Source of the DNA: an uncultured Methanobrevibacter sp.
Lineage (GTDB): Archaea > Methanobacteriota > Methanobacteria > Methanobacteriales > Methanobacteriaceae
Direction: 5' to 3'
DNA length: 50,080 nt
NCBI GenBank assembly: GCA_902771225.1
Contig: CACXWH010000007.1
Coordinates: 1-50,080 of the forward strand
A program made the translations under genes and the position numbers. Shown here one piece after another: positions 48,456 through 50,080 of the stretch (position 1 is the first letter of the stretch; each line of letters starts with the position of its first letter). A model generated the notes under the pieces. The model had not been told where the DNA came from. It saw only the letters and a program-made list of their open reading frames with translations, and ran no database searches.

Positions 48456-48567
48456 ATTAAAATCTCCCATAATATCTTATTAAAAACTTAAAAAAATAAT
48501 AGTAGAATGTTAAAACATTCTATTTGGTTAATTGATCTCGCAAATTGACACGCATTAGAATTTAAGA

Positions 48568-48595
48568 TAGCCCAACTAATCAATCAGTCGGGCTA
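48568..48595. terminator. Hairpin downstream of the DUF4013 gene
   Basis: TAGCCCAACT (48568-48577) and AGTCGGGCTA (48586-48595) pair over ten bases, with one G-T (or A-C) position and an 8-base loop. It lies between the DUF4013 stop and the ABC ATPase start, so it could end the upstream minus-strand transcript. There is no clear T-run, so the role is uncertain. Confidence 0.4.
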
Positions 48596-48609
48596 GAGAC
48601 ATCATTTCC

Positions 48610-49341
48610 TTAAATTTGTGTGGCATATAATAATCCAATAGATCTTGCGTTAAAAATGCTTAAGTAAGGTCCGACAATGAATATTGTAACTAATATGTTA
48701 ATTATTCCTCCTAAAAGGAATATTGCACCTGCATCAGCACCTAACATGAATCCGGAAAATCCAAATGCTGCAAATATTCCATAAATGATTGTATTTACAA
48801 CAGCTGAGATGACCATTGTTATTATAATTAAACCTAAATAGGTCATTATGCATTTAAGCCATCCAATATCATCAATAACTTCTTTAAGCTCCTTAATTCT
48901 AAATGCTTTTGCGAATACACCTTCATTATGTGCCATGTGACATATTCCCATTTGACTCATTAAGCATGAAGCTACTGCAAGTAAAAATGTTATTAAAGCT
49001 CCAATAACCATTATTGCAGATGCTAAAATGCCTGTAAGGGCGTTTGCGATAACTATAAAGAGTAAAAATACAATTATTGGAACAAGTAAATAGAGTACTT
49101 CAACTATTAATACTTTACCTCCATCCACAAACATGCCAGTAATATTATCAAATTCAGGTAGGGGATCTCTTCCGTTAATTACTCCGTGAACTGCCGTGTT
49201 AACAACTCTATAATTATATCCTGCAACCAAAAAAATTGGAATCAATAAAATGCTGAATAAAGCTATCACTCCTAATTTCACTAATGTTTTCCAGTCTTTA
49301 GCAGAATATTCCAGTGAATCTTTATAAATATCTAAAATCAT
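48610..49341 (-). CDS. DUF4013 membrane protein
   Basis: This 243-residue protein has about five or six hydrophobic segments and the DUF4013 pattern: YKDSLEYSAKDWKTLVKLGV at the start, NGRDPLPEFDN in the first loop, and an end segment IFIVGPYLSIFNARSIGLLY. DUF4013 proteins are common in methanogens and have no known function. AGGAGTTGA gives a good ribosome binding site. It follows an HTH regulator gene by 13 bases and probably shares its promoter. Confidence 0.75.
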   Translation of the reverse strand: MILDIYKDSLEYSAKDWKTLVKLGVIALFSILLIPIFLVAGYNYRVVNTAVHGVINGRDPLPEFDNITGMFVDGGKVLIVEVLYLLVPIIVFLLFIVIANALTGILASAIMVIGALITFLLAVASCLMSQMGICHMAHNEGVFAKAFRIKELKEVIDDIGWLKCIMTYLGLIIITMVISAVVNTIIYGIFAAFGFSGFMLGADAGAIFLLGGIINILVTIFIVGPYLSIFNARSIGLLYATQI

Positions 49342-49354
49342 TTTTCTTCAACTC

Positions 49355-49585
49355 CTAATCATCATCAAAGATGAATATTTCTTCTATGAAAAAATACTTT
49401 TCTCGATCTCCTTTGAACATCATTTTATTAAAAACTTGGGTTATATCTCGAGCTAAAAACAAAGAAGGATTATATCTGCCGTTTTCCAGTGAATTAATGG
49501 TTTGGCGGGTAACACCAACTTTGTCCCCAAGTTCTTTCTGGCTCATTTTGAGCTCTTGTCTTAAATATTTAATCATGGTTTTCAT
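49355..49585 (-). CDS. XRE-family HTH transcriptional regulator
   Basis: This 76-residue DNA-binding protein is of the small YgzD-like kind: KYLRQELKMSQKELGDKVGV then TRQTINSLENGRYNPSLFLA form the helix-turn-helix. A short acidic tail ends FIFDDD. Such proteins often repress their own operon. It is the first gene of a unit with DUF4013. A perfect inverted repeat lies between its TATA box and start codon, which fits autoregulation. An internal ATG three codons in is an alternative start. Confidence 0.88.
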   Translation of the reverse strand: MKTMIKYLRQELKMSQKELGDKVGVTRQTINSLENGRYNPSLFLARDITQVFNKMMFKGDREKYFFIEEIFIFDDD

Positions 49586-49633
49586 ACTATCCCATTGAAT
49601 AACGTTATCTTTTGCAAAAGTATTTAAGTACGA

Positions 49634-49661
49634 AAGTAATTATGTTAAAAAATAATTACTT
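49634..49661. promoter_or_regulatory. Candidate operator for the HTH-DUF4013 operon
   Basis: AAGTAATTAT (49634-49643) and ATAATTACTT (49652-49661) form a perfect 10-base inverted repeat with an 8-base spacer. TATGTTAA also repeats directly at 49641 and 49661. It lies near the predicted transcription start set by the minus-strand BoxA at 49681-49693, so a bound repressor would block transcription. Confidence 0.5.
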
Positions 49662-49680
49662 ATGTTAATGTTATATGACA

Positions 49681-49693
49681 TGGTATATAAACT
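49681..49693 (-). promoter_or_regulatory. BoxA promoter of the HTH-DUF4013 operon
   Basis: On the minus strand AGTTTATATACC is a close match to the archaeal TATA box, lying about 100 bases before the HTH start codon. Confidence 0.5.
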
Positions 49694-49936
49694 TTACTAT
49701 TTTATAAAAAATTTATTAAATTACTTTAAAATCATATAAACAAATTAAAATTAGTTTTTTTTTTAAATAAAAATATTAATTAATATTATTTTATTATTTT
49801 ATTTTTTATTTCAACTTTAATTATAAAAAATAGCAATATTAACAATTTATTTTTTTTAAAATTGAAAACAAATATTTATATATGGAGTAAGATATCTTTA
49901 ACAAATGTAATCTAAGTATAACATATTTTAATGGAT
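49694..49936. other. AT-rich intergenic stretch
   Basis: No gene is visible in these bases. The part to about 49860 is almost pure A and T. ATATTTATATATGGAG near 49869-49884 is a TATA-like element with no obvious gene to serve on either strand. Confidence 0.5.
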
Positions 49937-50080
49937 TCAAATACTTTTTCCACCACTAATGGCAACAATCCCCGGAATGTCTTTTACTTTTAATTTATAC
50001 ATTGCTTCCATTCCTTCATTTTCAAATGCAACACATTTTCTTTCAAGGACTTTACTTGTTAATAATGCAGCAACTGGTGG
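49937..50080 (-). CDS. C-terminal fragment, possible fumarate hydratase/tartrate dehydratase beta subunit
   Basis: The last 47 residues of a protein run from the window edge to a stop at 49937. The sequence PPVAALLTSKVLERKCVAFE then NEGMEAMYKLKVKDIPGIVA resembles the end of class I (Fe-S) fumarase or tartrate dehydratase beta subunits, which have GMEA(I/M)(W/Y)K(I/L)xVxDxP. If correct it dehydrates or hydrates a C4 acid in the partial TCA pathway that pycB feeds. The call rests on a short fragment. Confidence 0.45.
   Translation of the reverse strand, partial: PPVAALLTSKVLERKCVAFENEGMEAMYKLKVKDIPGIVAISGGKSI

Noticed and set aside
1-50080. CRISPR array, tRNA or rRNA genes
   Set aside because: No regularly spaced repeats and no tRNA- or rRNA-like sequence were seen in the intergenic stretches. 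The repeated segments at 1-14 kb are coding NRPS modules.

Overview
The window comes from an AT-rich methanogenic archaeon, most likely a Methanobrevibacter or close Methanobacteriales relative. This rests on archaeal markers: aIF1A, a RIO1 kinase, a DGGGP-type UbiA prenyltransferase, aTrm56, HypD, an archaeal phosphoglycolate phosphatase and archaeal QueC. It is supported by GGTGAT-type ribosome binding sites and TTTATATA-type BoxA promoters. I recognised the proteins by motif only; no database search was run.

Region 1 to about 22.8 kb is accessory. Positions 1-20122 (minus strand) encode one giant non-ribosomal peptide synthetase (NRPS) that runs off the left edge. It has six visible A-T modules and a seventh C domain. 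In synthetase order it reads: C-like domain with no catalytic His, A1-T1, C2-A2-T2, C3-A3-T3, C4-A4-T4, C5-A5-T5-E5, C6-A6-T6, C7-. A1 has lost the Asp that normally holds the substrate amino group, so the chain may start with a non-amino acid. A frameshift near 4424-4427 splits the coding sequence inside the E domain. C7 carries two in-frame deletions, and a 30-bp tandem duplication lies between C6 and A6. A decayed IS4-family transposase (20340-20865) separates the NRPS from a divergent MATE exporter (21015-22406), the likely partner for product export.

From 22.8 kb on the genes are mostly housekeeping. aIF1A-rio1 (minus) is divergent from moeA, a GyrI-like protein and a small charged protein (plus). 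Next come hypD, phosphoglycolate phosphatase and pmbA (minus operon). A two-gene nonulosonic (sialic-like) acid operon at 29.2-31.9 kb joins a CMP-sugar synthetase/PseG-like fusion to a NeuB-type synthase. A zinc-ribbon/NERD-like membrane protein and a GT-C glycosyltransferase plus UbiA pair follow on the minus strand. Then come inositol-phosphate synthase and pycB (plus), a lone SDR dehydrogenase with a strong hairpin terminator, and larC-queC (minus). A corrinoid salvage and tRNA methylation run cbiS-cobS-trm56 (plus) comes next, then DUF763 (minus), FKBP isomerase (plus), an ABC-2 exporter pair (minus), a DUF4013/HTH regulator operon (minus), and the C-terminal end of a probable fumarase beta subunit at the right edge.

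Taken together the window joins surface and lipid chemistry (nonulosonic acid, DGGGP lipid, inositol lipid headgroup) and cofactor supply (Mo/W cofactor, NiFe centre, corrinoid, Ni-pincer, archaeosine) with a large secondary-metabolite locus that shows clear signs of repeat-driven remodelling. I saw no tRNA, rRNA or CRISPR array.
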